DNA of 54,036 bases from Chloroflexi bacterium 54-19 (GCA_001898225.1 MKTJ01000067.1:1-54036), one strand, 5' to 3'; numbered from the stretch's first letter, positions 6,368 to 15,648 are shown. Numbers and translations: made by a program. The notes: generated from the letters alone by a model not told the origin.

Positions 6368-8971
6368 ATGATGCAACTATTTATTAGCCTTGGCAAACAA
6401 CGGTATTTTTTGCTTGGCCTAACACTAACAATTATTTTTAGCCTGCTGCCGCTACCATCTCATAACTCGGTCCAGGCGGCTAACCCCACATATACCGTCA
6501 ATTCGACGGGTGACCAGGCGGATGACAATCCGGGGGATAACGTCTGCCACACCAGCGCCGGGACCTGCACTTTGAGAGCGGCTATTACCGAGGCCAATAC
6601 CGCGCCGAACTCGGTTATAAACTTTAATATCGGGGCCAGCGGTTCTACCCAGACAATTGCCCCCCTCACTGCCTTTGCCGTCATTACCCAACCGGTGACC
6701 ATTGACGGCACCTCGCAACCAGGTTATAGCGACGCGCCTCTTATCGAAATAGAGGGCAGTAATACCGGGGCCGGGGTTAACGGCCTGACCCTGGAAGGGG
6801 GTAGCAGCACCATAAAGGGGCTTATTATCAACCGCTTTGGCGGGTACGGGATAGAACTCCGTAATAACGGCAACAATGTAATCCAGGGTAACTATATTGG
6901 CACCGATTCCACCGGGCAAGTGGCGCTGGGTAACACCAACTCCGGTATCTGGGTTAACGAGGTGCCGAATAATACAATAGGCGGCACCACGACCGGCACC
7001 CGCAATATTATTTCGGGTAACTCTACTTATGGGGTCCAAATTAATGGCAACGGCTCGACCGGGAACCGGGTCCAGGGTAACTATATCGGTACGGATGTGA
7101 GCGGCCTGAACAGCGTGGGTAACTCTTCCGGCGGGGTCTGTATCTGCGGGGGTTCTACCACTACCATCGGGGGCACCTCCGCCGCCGCCCGCAATATCAT
7201 TTCGGGCAACACCACCTATGGCATCTATATCCAATATGGCGGGGCCGTCAACAATGTCGTGCAGGGTAACTATATCGGTATCAATGCCGATACCAACGTC
7301 TTAGCCAACAGCACCGGTATCTATATTAACGGGGCCGGGAGCAATACCATCGGGGGCGGCGTTGCCGGGGCCGGAAACTATATTGCTGGCAACACCAATA
7401 ATGGCATCCTGGTCAGTGGTCTCGAAGCCAGTGGGACTTCAATCCAGGGAAACTTTATCGGGCTTAAACCGGATCTGACAGCCCTGGGTAACGGCTCGAA
7501 CGGGATAATGCTCGATAGCTCGGCCAGCAATACGACCATCGGCGGAAGCCTGGCCGCCCAATATAACACGATTGCCTATAACAATGGGGCCGGTATTTTT
7601 ATAAACTCCGGCACCGGCCACCGGGTCCAGGGGAATTCCATCTTTTCCAACCAGGGCCTCGGCATAGACATCGCACCTGCCGGGGTCAATCCAAACGATA
7701 CCGGCGACAGCGATACCGGGCCTAACAACTTACAAAATTTCCCGGTATTGAGCTCGGTAAGCGATAGTAGCGGCACCACCACTATCCAGGGGGTACTAAA
7801 CAGCACGCCCAGCACCTCGTTTAACCTGGCTTTTTATAGCAACGCAAGCTGTGACGGCTCCGGCAACGGGGAAGGGCAGAACTATTTAACCACCCAGAGC
7901 GTCTCTACCAACGGCAGCGGGGTCGGCACTTTTAGCGTGACAACCCCCACCCCGGACGCCCAGCACCGCTATATAACCATTACCGCTACCGATACCAGCG
8001 GCCAGAACACTTCGGAGTTTTCGACCTGCAATACCCTGGTCGCTATTACTGACCAGCCGGTTGACCAGTATATAAACCCCAACAACACGGCTACTTTAAC
8101 GGTCACTGCCACCGGCACTCCTACCATTTCTTACCAGTGGTACCAGGGGACCAGCGGTGACACCACCACCCCGGTCGGGACCAACTCGGCCAGCTTTACG
8201 ACCCCGCCCCTGACCACCGGCACCAGCTACTGGGTGCGCGTCACCAACTTTGCCGGTTCGGAAGACAGCCAGACGGCCACCGTCAACGTAAGCTGCCTGT
8301 ATGTAACCCAGGCCAGCGATACCGGGGCAGGCACCTGCGGAACGCTTTCCGGGGCCATCAACGAGGCAAATACCGCCAGCACCGACGTAACCATTTCATT
8401 TATAACCAATACCATCACGATTAACGGTCCTACTCCGTTAAACCGCCTCAACAACACTAACGGTAAAATTATAACCGTAGATGGAGGCTGTACCGCCCAG
8501 GGCAACCAGCCCACCCCCCAGGTGCAACTTATCGCCGGGACCGGCGGGGTGAGCCCTGACGGCCTGGGCCTGGGAAGTAAAGTAACGGTTAACGGGCTTA
8601 AAATAACCGGCTTTACGGGCTACGCGCTCGATATCCAGGGCGACAACAACCAGGTGACCTGTAGCTGGCTGGGTACCGCCGATGGCACCACCGCCAGCGC
8701 CAACGGAGGGGGTATCAGGCTGGGTACGGTTAACGGCACCGCCGCTAACAATAATAGTATCGGCCTGAGCGGGCAGGCCCTGAGCGGCAACGTCATTGCG
8801 GGTAACATCGGGACTGGCCTCAAAATGAACAAAGGCAGCGGGAACCAGCTTTACTACAACCTGGTCGGCCTCAACATAAACGGGGATGTCCTGAGTAACA
8901 CGGGCGGGGCCATCAGCATCCAGGCTGGCGGCAACCTCAAATTTGGGACGGGCAACCGCATCCACGCCTGA
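6368..8971 (+). CDS. Secreted right-handed beta-helix protein with CSLREA-like and Ig-like domains
   Basis: This 867-residue exported protein has an N-terminal signal sequence (residues 1-38, cleavage near VQA-ANP). A CSLREA-type domain follows (about 40-80, reading CTLRAAITEAN). A long parallel beta-helix (about 90-470) is built of repeats of the form N-x-VQGNYIGTD...NTIGG...RNIISGN. An Ig-like domain lies at about 555-640 (SYQWYQGTSG), then a second shorter beta-helix to the C-terminus. Such folds commonly bind or cleave polysaccharides. No pectate-lyase catalytic motif is obvious, so lyase activity is unproven. Its place in the EPS locus suggests a matrix-binding or matrix-modifying role. 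Confidence 0.88.
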   Translation: MMQLFISLGKQRYFLLGLTLTIIFSLLPLPSHNSVQAANPTYTVNSTGDQADDNPGDNVCHTSAGTCTLRAAITEANTAPNSVINFNIGASGSTQTIAPLTAFAVITQPVTIDGTSQPGYSDAPLIEIEGSNTGAGVNGLTLEGGSSTIKGLIINRFGGYGIELRNNGNNVIQGNYIGTDSTGQVALGNTNSGIWVNEVPNNTIGGTTTGTRNIISGNSTYGVQINGNGSTGNRVQGNYIGTDVSGLNSVGNSSGGVCICGGSTTTIGGTSAAARNIISGNTTYGIYIQYGGAVNNVVQGNYIGINADTNVLANSTGIYINGAGSNTIGGGVAGAGNYIAGNTNNGILVSGLEASGTSIQGNFIGLKPDLTALGNGSNGIMLDSSASNTTIGGSLAAQYNTIAYNNGAGIFINSGTGHRVQGNSIFSNQGLGIDIAPAGVNPNDTGDSDTGPNNLQNFPVLSSVSDSSGTTTIQGVLNSTPSTSFNLAFYSNASCDGSGNGEGQNYLTTQSVSTNGSGVGTFSVTTPTPDAQHRYITITATDTSGQNTSEFSTCNTLVAITDQPVDQYINPNNTATLTVTATGTPTISYQWYQGTSGDTTTPVGTNSASFTTPPLTTGTSYWVRVTNFAGSEDSQTATVNVSCLYVTQASDTGAGTCGTLSGAINEANTASTDVTISFITNTITINGPTPLNRLNNTNGKIITVDGGCTAQGNQPTPQVQLIAGTGGVSPDGLGLGSKVTVNGLKITGFTGYALDIQGDNNQVTCSWLGTADGTTASANGGGIRLGTVNGTAANNNSIGLSGQALSGNVIAGNIGTGLKMNKGSGNQLYYNLVGLNINGDVLSNTGGAISIQAGGNLKFGTGNRIHA

Positions 8972-8985
8972 CGGATAATTTAACC

Positions 8986-9016
8986 ATTCTGACCGGCCTC
9001 AAAACCCGGTCAGAAT
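8986..9016 (+). terminator. Hairpin after the beta-helix gene
   Basis: An 11-bp perfect stem (ATTCTGACCGG / CCGGTCAGAAT) lies 14 bases after the stop codon. There is no long T tract, but the position fits a terminator between convergent genes. Confidence 0.6.
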
Positions 9017-9045
9017 AGCAACCTGTGACAAGATAATCCATCCAA

Positions 9046-9094
9046 ACAAAAAACACCCGTTTATCCGGTTCATTAGTCGCCGGATAAACGGGTG
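9046..9094 (-). terminator. Strong terminator of the leftward EPS operon
   Basis: A 15-bp perfect stem (CACCCGTTTATCCGG, loop, CCGGATAAACGGGTG; 9054-9094) is followed on the minus strand by TTTTTTGTTT. This is a textbook intrinsic terminator for the GH44 gene and the operon ending there. Confidence 0.85.
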
Positions 9095-9132
9095 AAATTA
9101 TTTACTGCCAGTCAGTTTCTGGCAACCGCCTT

Positions 9133-10938
9133 CTATGACCCGCTAATCTTGCCCAGGTCAATCAGGGTGGCAGAATAGGCCGGTATGGTCACCCTGAGAC
9201 TGGTGCCGCCGCTTATATCCAGCGGACTTTTGGCGGTCAGGGTGTTGTTGGTCTGGGCGCTAAGCTCGTAGACGCTGGCCGACTGAGCGGGCAGAGCGGT
9301 CGGGAACCTCACCTCAATCTTTTGCTCTTTATCGGTCTGGGTATTGACCATAATCAGCCGCAGGTGGCCGGTCGAGCTATCCAGGGCCGCAAAGACATTG
9401 ACTTTCTGGTCGTCCGATAATGTCACCGGGACGCTTTTATCCCCGAAGGTGCTGCCCTTGCCATCGAAGTTGGTATACATCTTAAAAGCCGAAAAACCGG
9501 GGCTGTTCGCGGGCGGGTTGCGCCAGTAAGCCGCCATATAAAGCCCTTCGCGGCCAAAAGCGCCCAGGACCTGGGTAATAGCCAGCGCCCCGTTGAGAGT
9601 GGTATCGGCTCCCCAGTTCCACTCGGAAATGGCTATTTTGGTGCCGGGATAATAGGTGTCCACCCACTCTTTCAGGCGAGGTATCAACCGCACCTGCTGG
9701 TTAATCCACGACTCGTCTATATAATTGTTATCCCAGAGAGAACGGGTCGAGCGAAGGCGCAGGGCGTTGGTCTTGTCGTCGGTGGTACCACCATAAACAC
9801 CGTCCCCTTGCGGATAGTAATGTACATCCAGGACATCCAGGATGCGTTTGCCGTTTTTCTGCTCGTACTGCTTGAGCTGGTCGAGAAACCAGGGCAAGAA
9901 AGGCACGTTACCATGTTTGGCGCGGTCGGCGGCGGTCTTAAAGTTATCGCTGCCCCGGTCCAGGTCCGAATAGAAATAGCCGGTCCAGCCCCAGGAGGTC
10001 GGCCCGGTAATCAGGGCCGAGGGGTCCACATCTTTGACCGCCGAAGCATAGTCCACGAATTCTTTCAGAACATCGTCGTAACCCATGCGGGCCGGGTGAA
10101 CATCGGTATGGGTTTCGGACCACAGATCCGGCTCGTTATCCATCGAGTAGAACTTTACGCCCCCCGTGCTGGCCGGGCCAAATTTCTTGACCAGGTTAGC
10201 CACCCACTCGTCCTGGTAGACGGTCTGGCTTTTAGGGTCGGGCGGGTAGGCGAAAGGCGCGTTCTTGCGGGGCAAACTGAGGACGCTTGTCAATTTCTGA
10301 TTGGCCGTCGGGTCGTAACCGGCGATAGCGTTAGACCCGGCCTTCACAGGTGGGCCGCCGTGCGCCGGGACATTCAACGATTGGGTGTTATTGTCGGTAT
10401 TTTTGGCAACCCAACCTATTGTCGGAATGGTAATCAGAGTGGGGATTTTATATTGGACCCCGGTCTGGACAAAGTCGTCCGCCACATTCTTACCGGGATT
10501 ACCATAGTCGCCATTGCGGAACTCGTAATCGCGCCCGGCGTTCCAGGCATTCCCCAGCACCCAGTTAAACCGGGTGGCCGGGTTGCCACCCCAGCGGAGC
10601 AGGCCGGGTTTTATGTCGGTAAAATAGTTAGGGTCACTATCGTCCCCGGCGGCCAGGCCGTAAATATAAGGGCTGATGTCGTTGCCGGGTTTAGCGGGGT
10701 CGAGCGTGGCTAAAATCGTATCCTTATCTACCGGGGGCGTAGGCGTAGGCGGTTGGGTAGTCGGTACGGCCATGGTGGAAGTAGGAGCAGCGGTAACGGT
10801 TGCCGGCGCGGAAGCGGTGGGAGTGTTAGGGCCGGGTGTAGCAGTGGCAATCAGGACCGGCTTTTCATTATCGGCGCAAGCAACCAGTAGCAGGGTGCTT
10901 AGCAGAAAAACGCAACTAAGAAGGCGAGAAAGCTTCAT
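9133..10938 (-). CDS. GH44-family glycoside hydrolase, lipoprotein
   Basis: This 601-residue lipoprotein has a signal peptide ending in LLVAC (Cys21), then a Thr/Pro-rich spacer (about 30-72) and a catalytic domain of the GH44 (endoglucanase/xyloglucanase) type. The hallmark motifs are MDNEPDLW (Glu269, expected acid/base) and ISEWNWGAD (Glu439, expected nucleophile). A C-terminal beta domain follows (about 520-600). It is the last gene of the leftward EPS operon, so it probably trims or releases the beta-linked polymer at the cell surface, as hydrolases in other EPS loci do. Substrate in this organism is inferred. Confidence 0.88.
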   Translation of the reverse strand: MKLSRLLSCVFLLSTLLLVACADNEKPVLIATATPGPNTPTASAPATVTAAPTSTMAVPTTQPPTPTPPVDKDTILATLDPAKPGNDISPYIYGLAAGDDSDPNYFTDIKPGLLRWGGNPATRFNWVLGNAWNAGRDYEFRNGDYGNPGKNVADDFVQTGVQYKIPTLITIPTIGWVAKNTDNNTQSLNVPAHGGPPVKAGSNAIAGYDPTANQKLTSVLSLPRKNAPFAYPPDPKSQTVYQDEWVANLVKKFGPASTGGVKFYSMDNEPDLWSETHTDVHPARMGYDDVLKEFVDYASAVKDVDPSALITGPTSWGWTGYFYSDLDRGSDNFKTAADRAKHGNVPFLPWFLDQLKQYEQKNGKRILDVLDVHYYPQGDGVYGGTTDDKTNALRLRSTRSLWDNNYIDESWINQQVRLIPRLKEWVDTYYPGTKIAISEWNWGADTTLNGALAITQVLGAFGREGLYMAAYWRNPPANSPGFSAFKMYTNFDGKGSTFGDKSVPVTLSDDQKVNVFAALDSSTGHLRLIMVNTQTDKEQKIEVRFPTALPAQSASVYELSAQTNNTLTAKSPLDISGGTSLRVTIPAYSATLIDLGKISGS

Positions 10939-10993
10939 AATTACCAGTTTGTGGGTTAAAGTTAGCGAAAGACGGCACCGGTTGCGGACCCCT

Positions 10994-11137
10994 TTACAAA
11001 AATCTTGTAAAGAAGTAATACCCGGCTGCCGCTGCCACGGCTAAACCGACCAGGGCTACATAGGCTTTGCGGTCCAGCTTCTTAAAGAACATGCCCATGG
11101 CTAAAGAGCCTAATAACATTAATATAACCAGATTCAA
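10994..11137 (-). CDS. Small hydrophobic membrane peptide (47 residues)
   Basis: An open frame from TTG 11137 to TAA 10994 encodes a 47-residue peptide. It has a short hydrophobic N-terminus (NLVILMLLGSLAMGMFF), a charged turn (KKLDRK) and a second hydrophobic stretch (AYVALVGLAVAAAAGYYFF). This two-helix hairpin layout is typical of small inner-membrane proteins. It lies 28 bases behind the BY-kinase-like gene and 55 bases before the GH44 gene, all on one strand. AGGGTAAG upstream may serve as ribosome binding site. The function is unknown; it could be an accessory subunit of the polymerase or export complex. Confidence 0.5.
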   Translation of the reverse strand: MNLVILMLLGSLAMGMFFKKLDRKAYVALVGLAVAAAAGYYFFTRFL

Positions 11138-11165
11138 CTTCTTACCCTGAGTTACATATTGGAAA

Positions 11166-12230
11166 TTAGACTACTTTGTGAAACAGCCGGGCCAGCCAGT
11201 GGAAAGGCCCAAAAGGCGGATGAACCTGGTTGAGCACCACACCCGTCCTTTTTTCTTCAGGAACGAGGTCGAGGGCCGCCTTGACCAGCCGCGAGGGAGT
11301 AGCCCCGGCCTGGACCACCATCAACACGTGGTCGAGCTGCGAGATAAGGCGCGACGACTCAGCGGTCATCGCCAACGGCGGTAAATCTACCACCACCACG
11401 GCATATTCCTGGACCAGTTCCTCAAAAAGCAGGTTCAATTTGCCGCTTCTCAAAGTCCTGAGGGGTTGGCCGTTGGCATCACCTGCCAGCATAATCGAAA
11501 GCTCGCTGAGCGCTTGCGGGTGGATAGAGTCTTCCAGGGATAATTCGTCCCGCAAGTATTCGCACAAACCCTGGTTTTCCAGCTTCAAATCCTTTGCCAG
11601 GTTCGGCTGCACAATATCGGCCTCGACCAGCAGGACCGGGGCCGGAATCTGCATCGAGATGGCGCTGGCTAACCCTAGCGCGACGGTAGTCCGGCCTTCC
11701 CCCCTTACGCTGGAGGTTACGCCGAGGACGAGGGGCTGCTCCAGGCTGGGGGTAAACCCTAACTGCTGGAACATCACGTGAAACCGTTCGGTCAAGGACG
11801 AATTGCTAAAGTCGGGCGTCAACCGGGAACCGGCGGGCTGGTTGGATCTTTTCTGCCGGGGTAAAGGGACCGGCAGAGTAACACTTTGCGGCTGGCGGGT
11901 TTTAACCAGGCCCAGGCTGGTTGTCTCAGGACGGGTAGAACGAGGCTGCTCCTCCGGCTCGTCATCATCCTCAAGGTCATCGGTGGCCGTCTCGGCCCGG
12001 AGATGCCTCACGGCGGAGCGGGTCTTGATAACGGTCGGTTCGGCGTCTTCGGCGGTAGTATCTTTCGCCTCAAACTTCTTTTTACGGAAATTGGAAACCT
12101 CTGAATCTTCCAGCTTATAGTCCTCGTCCGCAGTAAATTCCACGCCCGCTTCTTCCTTTTCCCTGGTACCTTCTTCGGGAACTTCAAAGAAATCGCTTTT
12201 GTAATCTTTTCTATTTTTACTTGCCATCAT
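11166..12230 (-). CDS. BY-kinase-like (CpsD/CapB) ATPase with altered P-loop
   Basis: This 354-residue cytoplasmic protein belongs to the tyrosine-autokinase branch of the MinD/ParA ATPases that work with Wzz in polymer length control. Residues 1-140 are a charged, probably disordered extension. The ATPase core has GVTSSVRGEGRTT (about 170-182), Walker A' VLLVEAD and Walker B VVVVDLPP. In the P-loop the invariant Lys is Arg180 (codon CGG), and the C-terminus lacks the usual tyrosine cluster, so kinase activity is doubtful. It follows the wzz gene by 57 bases. It may act as a structural or nucleotide-sensing partner. Confidence 0.85.
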   Translation of the reverse strand: MMASKNRKDYKSDFFEVPEEGTREKEEAGVEFTADEDYKLEDSEVSNFRKKKFEAKDTTAEDAEPTVIKTRSAVRHLRAETATDDLEDDDEPEEQPRSTRPETTSLGLVKTRQPQSVTLPVPLPRQKRSNQPAGSRLTPDFSNSSLTERFHVMFQQLGFTPSLEQPLVLGVTSSVRGEGRTTVALGLASAISMQIPAPVLLVEADIVQPNLAKDLKLENQGLCEYLRDELSLEDSIHPQALSELSIMLAGDANGQPLRTLRSGKLNLLFEELVQEYAVVVVDLPPLAMTAESSRLISQLDHVLMVVQAGATPSRLVKAALDLVPEEKRTGVVLNQVHPPFGPFHWLARLFHKVV

Positions 12231-12287
12231 AGCACGCTTGAATCCTTATGCTTAAATATTTACCCTGGTAAGGGTTGCCAGTCTACT

Positions 12288-13424
12288 CTACAAGTTAGAC
12301 GGCTGATTAACGGATGAGGAACCCTTTAACTGGTTAATCAGAGTACGCAACAATGTCTTCTCTGAATTGTTCTTTTTCTGCTGCCGCTTCGAGGCGATCC
12401 CTTCTTTAATAGAAGGTTCGGTCTGGATTGTAGCCCCTTTTTTAAGAGTTTTGGGTTTAACCACCTTATATTCGGGCAATTCCAACAAAAACTCTTTCTT
12501 TAATATATCACGGGCATAAAAGCCGTAGCGAATGGTGCTATCGAAAACCGTCAACACGATAGTGCCGATTACCGCTACTACCGCGCTGACCGCCAGGCCG
12601 ATAACCACCCCCAGGGCGACCTGGGTGACCTTCCCAACCGCGCTACCCAGGACGACCGGTTTATCCTGCACCCGGATACTGGTGGACTGACCCTGTTTGT
12701 AGGCGTTATAGCTGGTAACGACCTTTTCCAGGTTGGAGTTGGCGTCATCGTAGCGGCTACGGGCTACCGTCAGATTCTGGTTCAGCGTGGCATATTCCAG
12801 GTCAAGTGGGGTGGTAGCGCCGTTGTTAGAGGTAGTCTGCCCGATTTGATTGGGATGCTCATCCAAAAAGGTTTTGACTGCCGCCGTCGCGGTATCCAGG
12901 TCCTGTTTGGTCGAAGTCACCAGTTTCTGGTAATAATCCACCGAAGCCTGGCCCTGGGTATTGATAAGCTGGTCGTAATAAGCCTGGAACCCGCTCATAA
13001 TTGCGCCCAGCACCTCGGTAGCAACCTCGGATTTATTGGCCGTATAGCTGAGCGAAATGAGGCGGAAGTTATCACCGCTGATTTTGGTCTTGGCGGTTAT
13101 GGTTTGAATGAGGTCGAGTCTCTCGGCATCAGTGGTGGCCTTGGACTTGTAGCTGGTCGTATCAATAATATTGTTCACGAACTGCCGGGTACTCATTAAC
13201 TCCGTGAAAAGTCCGGCCATCTGCTGAGAGGGGCTCTCCCAGGAATTTCCCTGGACCACCCCACTCGATTGGTCGGTAAAGAGGGACTGGTCAACCCACA
13301 AAGAACCGATGGCCGTATAGCTGGTAGTGGATAAAAGGATAATAACGGCAACGACCGGCAAAATAAGGGCCGGAATAAGCCAGAGCCAGATATAACGGGC
13401 GAAAGTGTCTACATAGCGAAGCAT
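12288..13424 (-). CDS. Wzz-type polysaccharide co-polymerase
   Basis: This 378-residue chain-length determinant protein has two membrane helices (about 13-33 and 263-290) flanking a periplasmic or extracytoplasmic domain rich in coiled coil (about 170-240). A basic cytoplasmic tail follows (about 300-378). The first extracytoplasmic strand (SYTAIGSLWVDQ) matches the N-terminal half of the fusion protein at 21160, so the window encodes two Wzz homologues. It lies between the membrane GT2 (7-base gap) and the BY-kinase-like gene, the usual pairing for regulating polymer length. Confidence 0.88.
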   Translation of the reverse strand: MLRYVDTFARYIWLWLIPALILPVVAVIILLSTTSYTAIGSLWVDQSLFTDQSSGVVQGNSWESPSQQMAGLFTELMSTRQFVNNIIDTTSYKSKATTDAERLDLIQTITAKTKISGDNFRLISLSYTANKSEVATEVLGAIMSGFQAYYDQLINTQGQASVDYYQKLVTSTKQDLDTATAAVKTFLDEHPNQIGQTTSNNGATTPLDLEYATLNQNLTVARSRYDDANSNLEKVVTSYNAYKQGQSTSIRVQDKPVVLGSAVGKVTQVALGVVIGLAVSAVVAVIGTIVLTVFDSTIRYGFYARDILKKEFLLELPEYKVVKPKTLKKGATIQTEPSIKEGIASKRQQKKNNSEKTLLRTLINQLKGSSSVNQPSNL

Positions 13425-13430
13425 AATGAA

Positions 13431-14705
13431 TTAACCTTTTTGTTCAACCTCAACTGTGGTTGCCTGCACATCCCTGGTCTCAATGGTAGAACGCGGAGTA
13501 CGTACCCATTGTTTCGGTGCTTTGAAAACCAGCATACGAATATAAATCTGCATCTTCCACAAGATGTAAAAAGGTGCAAATACTAAAGCCATCCAGGCCG
13601 CTTTAGGAGCCCTGGCGACAGCCAGCCCCCCTATAACGAATATCAGAAGTCCCAGGATAAGAACCAACCACCCGACCACAGTTGCGGTCAGCCAGGCTCC
13701 GCCTAACAGCAACCATAGTATCACATCCAGGACGGTTAAACCACCCAGCAGCAGGGCCAGGAGGGCCAGGGGCGGTATTAACAAATCGAGGGCGCGGTCG
13801 AAGGCGCTAAAGCTGGGCCGGGTAACGGCTACCCTTAAAAGGGAAGGGACATCGGCCCGGACCTGCCGGAAACGCCCGCCTTCCCAGCGCATGCGCTGGA
13901 CGGTGGCTTGCTTGCGGGAGGAGGCGCCCTGCCCGTAGATCAGGGCAGCCGGCGCGTAGGTTACCTTCAGCCCGGCTTTTACCAGGCGGTTGGCGTATTC
14001 AATGTCTTCCACCAGGCCGTAAGCCTGCCAGGGGAATCTTTCCAGGATGTCGCGCCGGAAGGCCATGCCGTTCCCGCGCAATCCATCCGACAGCCCCAGG
14101 GCGGCGCGACCCAGCGGCCGGACATGGTTATAAATTAAAAAAGCCGTTGATAATAGGTGCGTCCGCCAGCTTGCCTCAGCCTGGTTCAGGATACCGTAGC
14201 GGCCCTGGGCTACCACGGCCCCATTGAGCATGACGCGGTCTATTTCTTCCAGGAAATTCTTATCCGGCACGGTATCGGCGTCCAGGATAACCAGGGCGCT
14301 GAACCGGTCCGGGCCATACTTTTCCATCAGCTGGGAGATAGCCCATTCCAGGGCATAACCTTTACCCCCCAGGGTCGGGTTAAACCGCTCCAACACCTCG
14401 GCCCCGGCGGTGCGGGCCAGGTCCGCCGTATTGTCGGTGCAATTATCGGCAACGACGACCACACGCGGCTGGCGGCTACCTTTCCCACTCCGCAAGGCCA
14501 GTATAGAAGGCAAAACTGCCGGTAAGGTCAGGGCTTCGTCGTGAGCGGGAATAAGGATGAGGTAGTTAAAAGGGGCCGGTTCAGCCTTGGTAGAACGCTT
14601 CTGGCGATAAAAGGCGGCAGCTATCATCAGGAAGAGCAGATAACCAACCGGTACTACAAAAAGGAGTAGTAAAATGGTCTGGAGTAAGGCTATTATAGTT
14701 GTCAA
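13431..14705 (-). CDS. Membrane-bound family 2 glycosyltransferase
   Basis: This 424-residue GT2 has an N-terminal membrane helix (about 5-30), a GT-A catalytic domain and three or four C-terminal helices (about 300-400). Catalytic motifs are LIPAHDEA, NCTDNT, DADT (the DXD metal site), GLVEDIEYA and QRMRWEGGR (the QxxRW motif of processive GT2 enzymes). It therefore resembles PgaC or cellulose-synthase-like enzymes, but single-addition transferases also have this layout. TTG start with AGGA upstream. It is second in the leftward operon after the WecG/TagA gene. Confidence 0.88.
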   Translation of the reverse strand: MTTIIALLQTILLLLFVVPVGYLLFLMIAAAFYRQKRSTKAEPAPFNYLILIPAHDEALTLPAVLPSILALRSGKGSRQPRVVVVADNCTDNTADLARTAGAEVLERFNPTLGGKGYALEWAISQLMEKYGPDRFSALVILDADTVPDKNFLEEIDRVMLNGAVVAQGRYGILNQAEASWRTHLLSTAFLIYNHVRPLGRAALGLSDGLRGNGMAFRRDILERFPWQAYGLVEDIEYANRLVKAGLKVTYAPAALIYGQGASSRKQATVQRMRWEGGRFRQVRADVPSLLRVAVTRPSFSAFDRALDLLIPPLALLALLLGGLTVLDVILWLLLGGAWLTATVVGWLVLILGLLIFVIGGLAVARAPKAAWMALVFAPFYILWKMQIYIRMLVFKAPKQWVRTPRSTIETRDVQATTVEVEQKG

Positions 14706-14734
14706 CTATACGTAAATCCTTTGAAACTTTAAGA

Positions 14735-14761
14735 CACTCGCTATTTGTCAGATAGCGAGTG
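14735..14761 (-). terminator. Intercistronic hairpin between WecG-like and GT2 genes
   Basis: A 10-bp perfect stem (CACTCGCTAT / ATAGCGAGTG, seven-base loop) fills most of the 64-base gap between two same-strand genes. The following run (TCTTAAAG) is a weak T tract, so partial termination or RNA processing is more likely than a full stop. Confidence 0.45.
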
Positions 14762-14769
14762 CGGTAGAG

Positions 14770-15648
14770 CTAGGCCAGTTGCTTTCTATTATCCCCACCC
14801 GGTAGGGACTGGACCCCTTCAAACTCGGTAGGCGGGACAACCGCAGGCTGTTTCTTACGGGTGAACGGTTTGACGAAACTGAGCAGGACCGCCCTGGTGC
14901 CAAACCGGAGCATCGCAATATCCCGTTTCCAGCGCCAGGGTTGGGTAATCAACCGGAAAAGCCACTCCATACCGAGACGCCGCACGAGATAAGGAGCCAT
15001 CGGGACTTGCCCGCTCAGGTAATCGAAGGTGCCCCCTACGCCGATGCTGACGGCGGCGCCGCTCAGGTCGAGGTTTCGGACGGCCCAGCGGTCCTGTTTA
15101 CCCATACCATAGGCGACCAGCACTACATCGGCGTGAGAGTCCCGGACGCGCCGTAAAGTTTCGGCATCACCGGCAGGGCTGGCATCACCGCTAAAGATAC
15201 CGGCGATGCAAATACCAGGGAACTGCTGACGAAGGTTGGCAGCGGCGGCCTCGGCGATACCCGGCGCGGCTCCCAACAGGAACAGGCGCAACCCGGTGCG
15301 GGCGGAGCGACGGGCCAGGGCTAAAGAGAGTTCTACCCCGGTAACCCGGCCTTGCAGGGGCGTACCAAATAACTTGGCCGCTACCGTCAGGCCCACGCCA
15401 TCCGGCGTAACCATGTCGGCTTCTTGAATAAGACGCATAAGTTCAGGGTCACGGCGGGCGGTCATAACGTATTCGGGGTTGGCAGTAACGATGCGGCGAC
15501 CTGGCAAAGCAGGGTCCTGGCGTTTGCGGGCCGACCAATCTTCAATTGTCGCGACAGCACTTTCCAGAGTGAGATTATTAACAGGTAACCCCATTATATC
15601 AACGGTTTCTCTCTTGCGTTGCGCGTCTAAAAACCTGAACTTTTCCAT
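14770..15648 (-). CDS. WecG/TagA/CpsF family glycosyltransferase (GT26)
   Basis: This protein belongs to the GT26 family, which adds a sugar (often N-acetylmannosamine type) to a lipid-linked intermediate. Landmarks counted from the chosen start are VDIMGLPVNNLTLESAV near the N-terminus, TANPEYVMTARRDPEL (about 58), ADMVTPDGVGLTVAAKLFG (about 80), LFLLGAAPGIAEAAA, ADVVLVAYGMGKQDRW and VGGTFDYLSG. I chose ATG 15648 (292 residues) because GAGGG lies seven bases upstream. A TTG at 15753 would add 35 residues not typical of the family. First gene of the leftward EPS operon. Confidence 0.88.
   Translation of the reverse strand: MEKFRFLDAQRKRETVDIMGLPVNNLTLESAVATIEDWSARKRQDPALPGRRIVTANPEYVMTARRDPELMRLIQEADMVTPDGVGLTVAAKLFGTPLQGRVTGVELSLALARRSARTGLRLFLLGAAPGIAEAAAANLRQQFPGICIAGIFSGDASPAGDAETLRRVRDSHADVVLVAYGMGKQDRWAVRNLDLSGAAVSIGVGGTFDYLSGQVPMAPYLVRRLGMEWLFRLITQPWRWKRDIAMLRFGTRAVLLSFVKPFTRKKQPAVVPPTEFEGVQSLPGGDNRKQLA

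Noticed and set aside
8438..8965. Long minus-strand frame inside the beta-helix gene
   Set aside because: It is a shadow frame; the plus-strand product has a signal peptide and clear repeats.
11774..11790. Possible parS in the BY-kinase-like gene (ATCACGTGAAACC)
   Set aside because: Too many mismatches to the parS consensus outside the CACGTGAAAC core and no supporting context.
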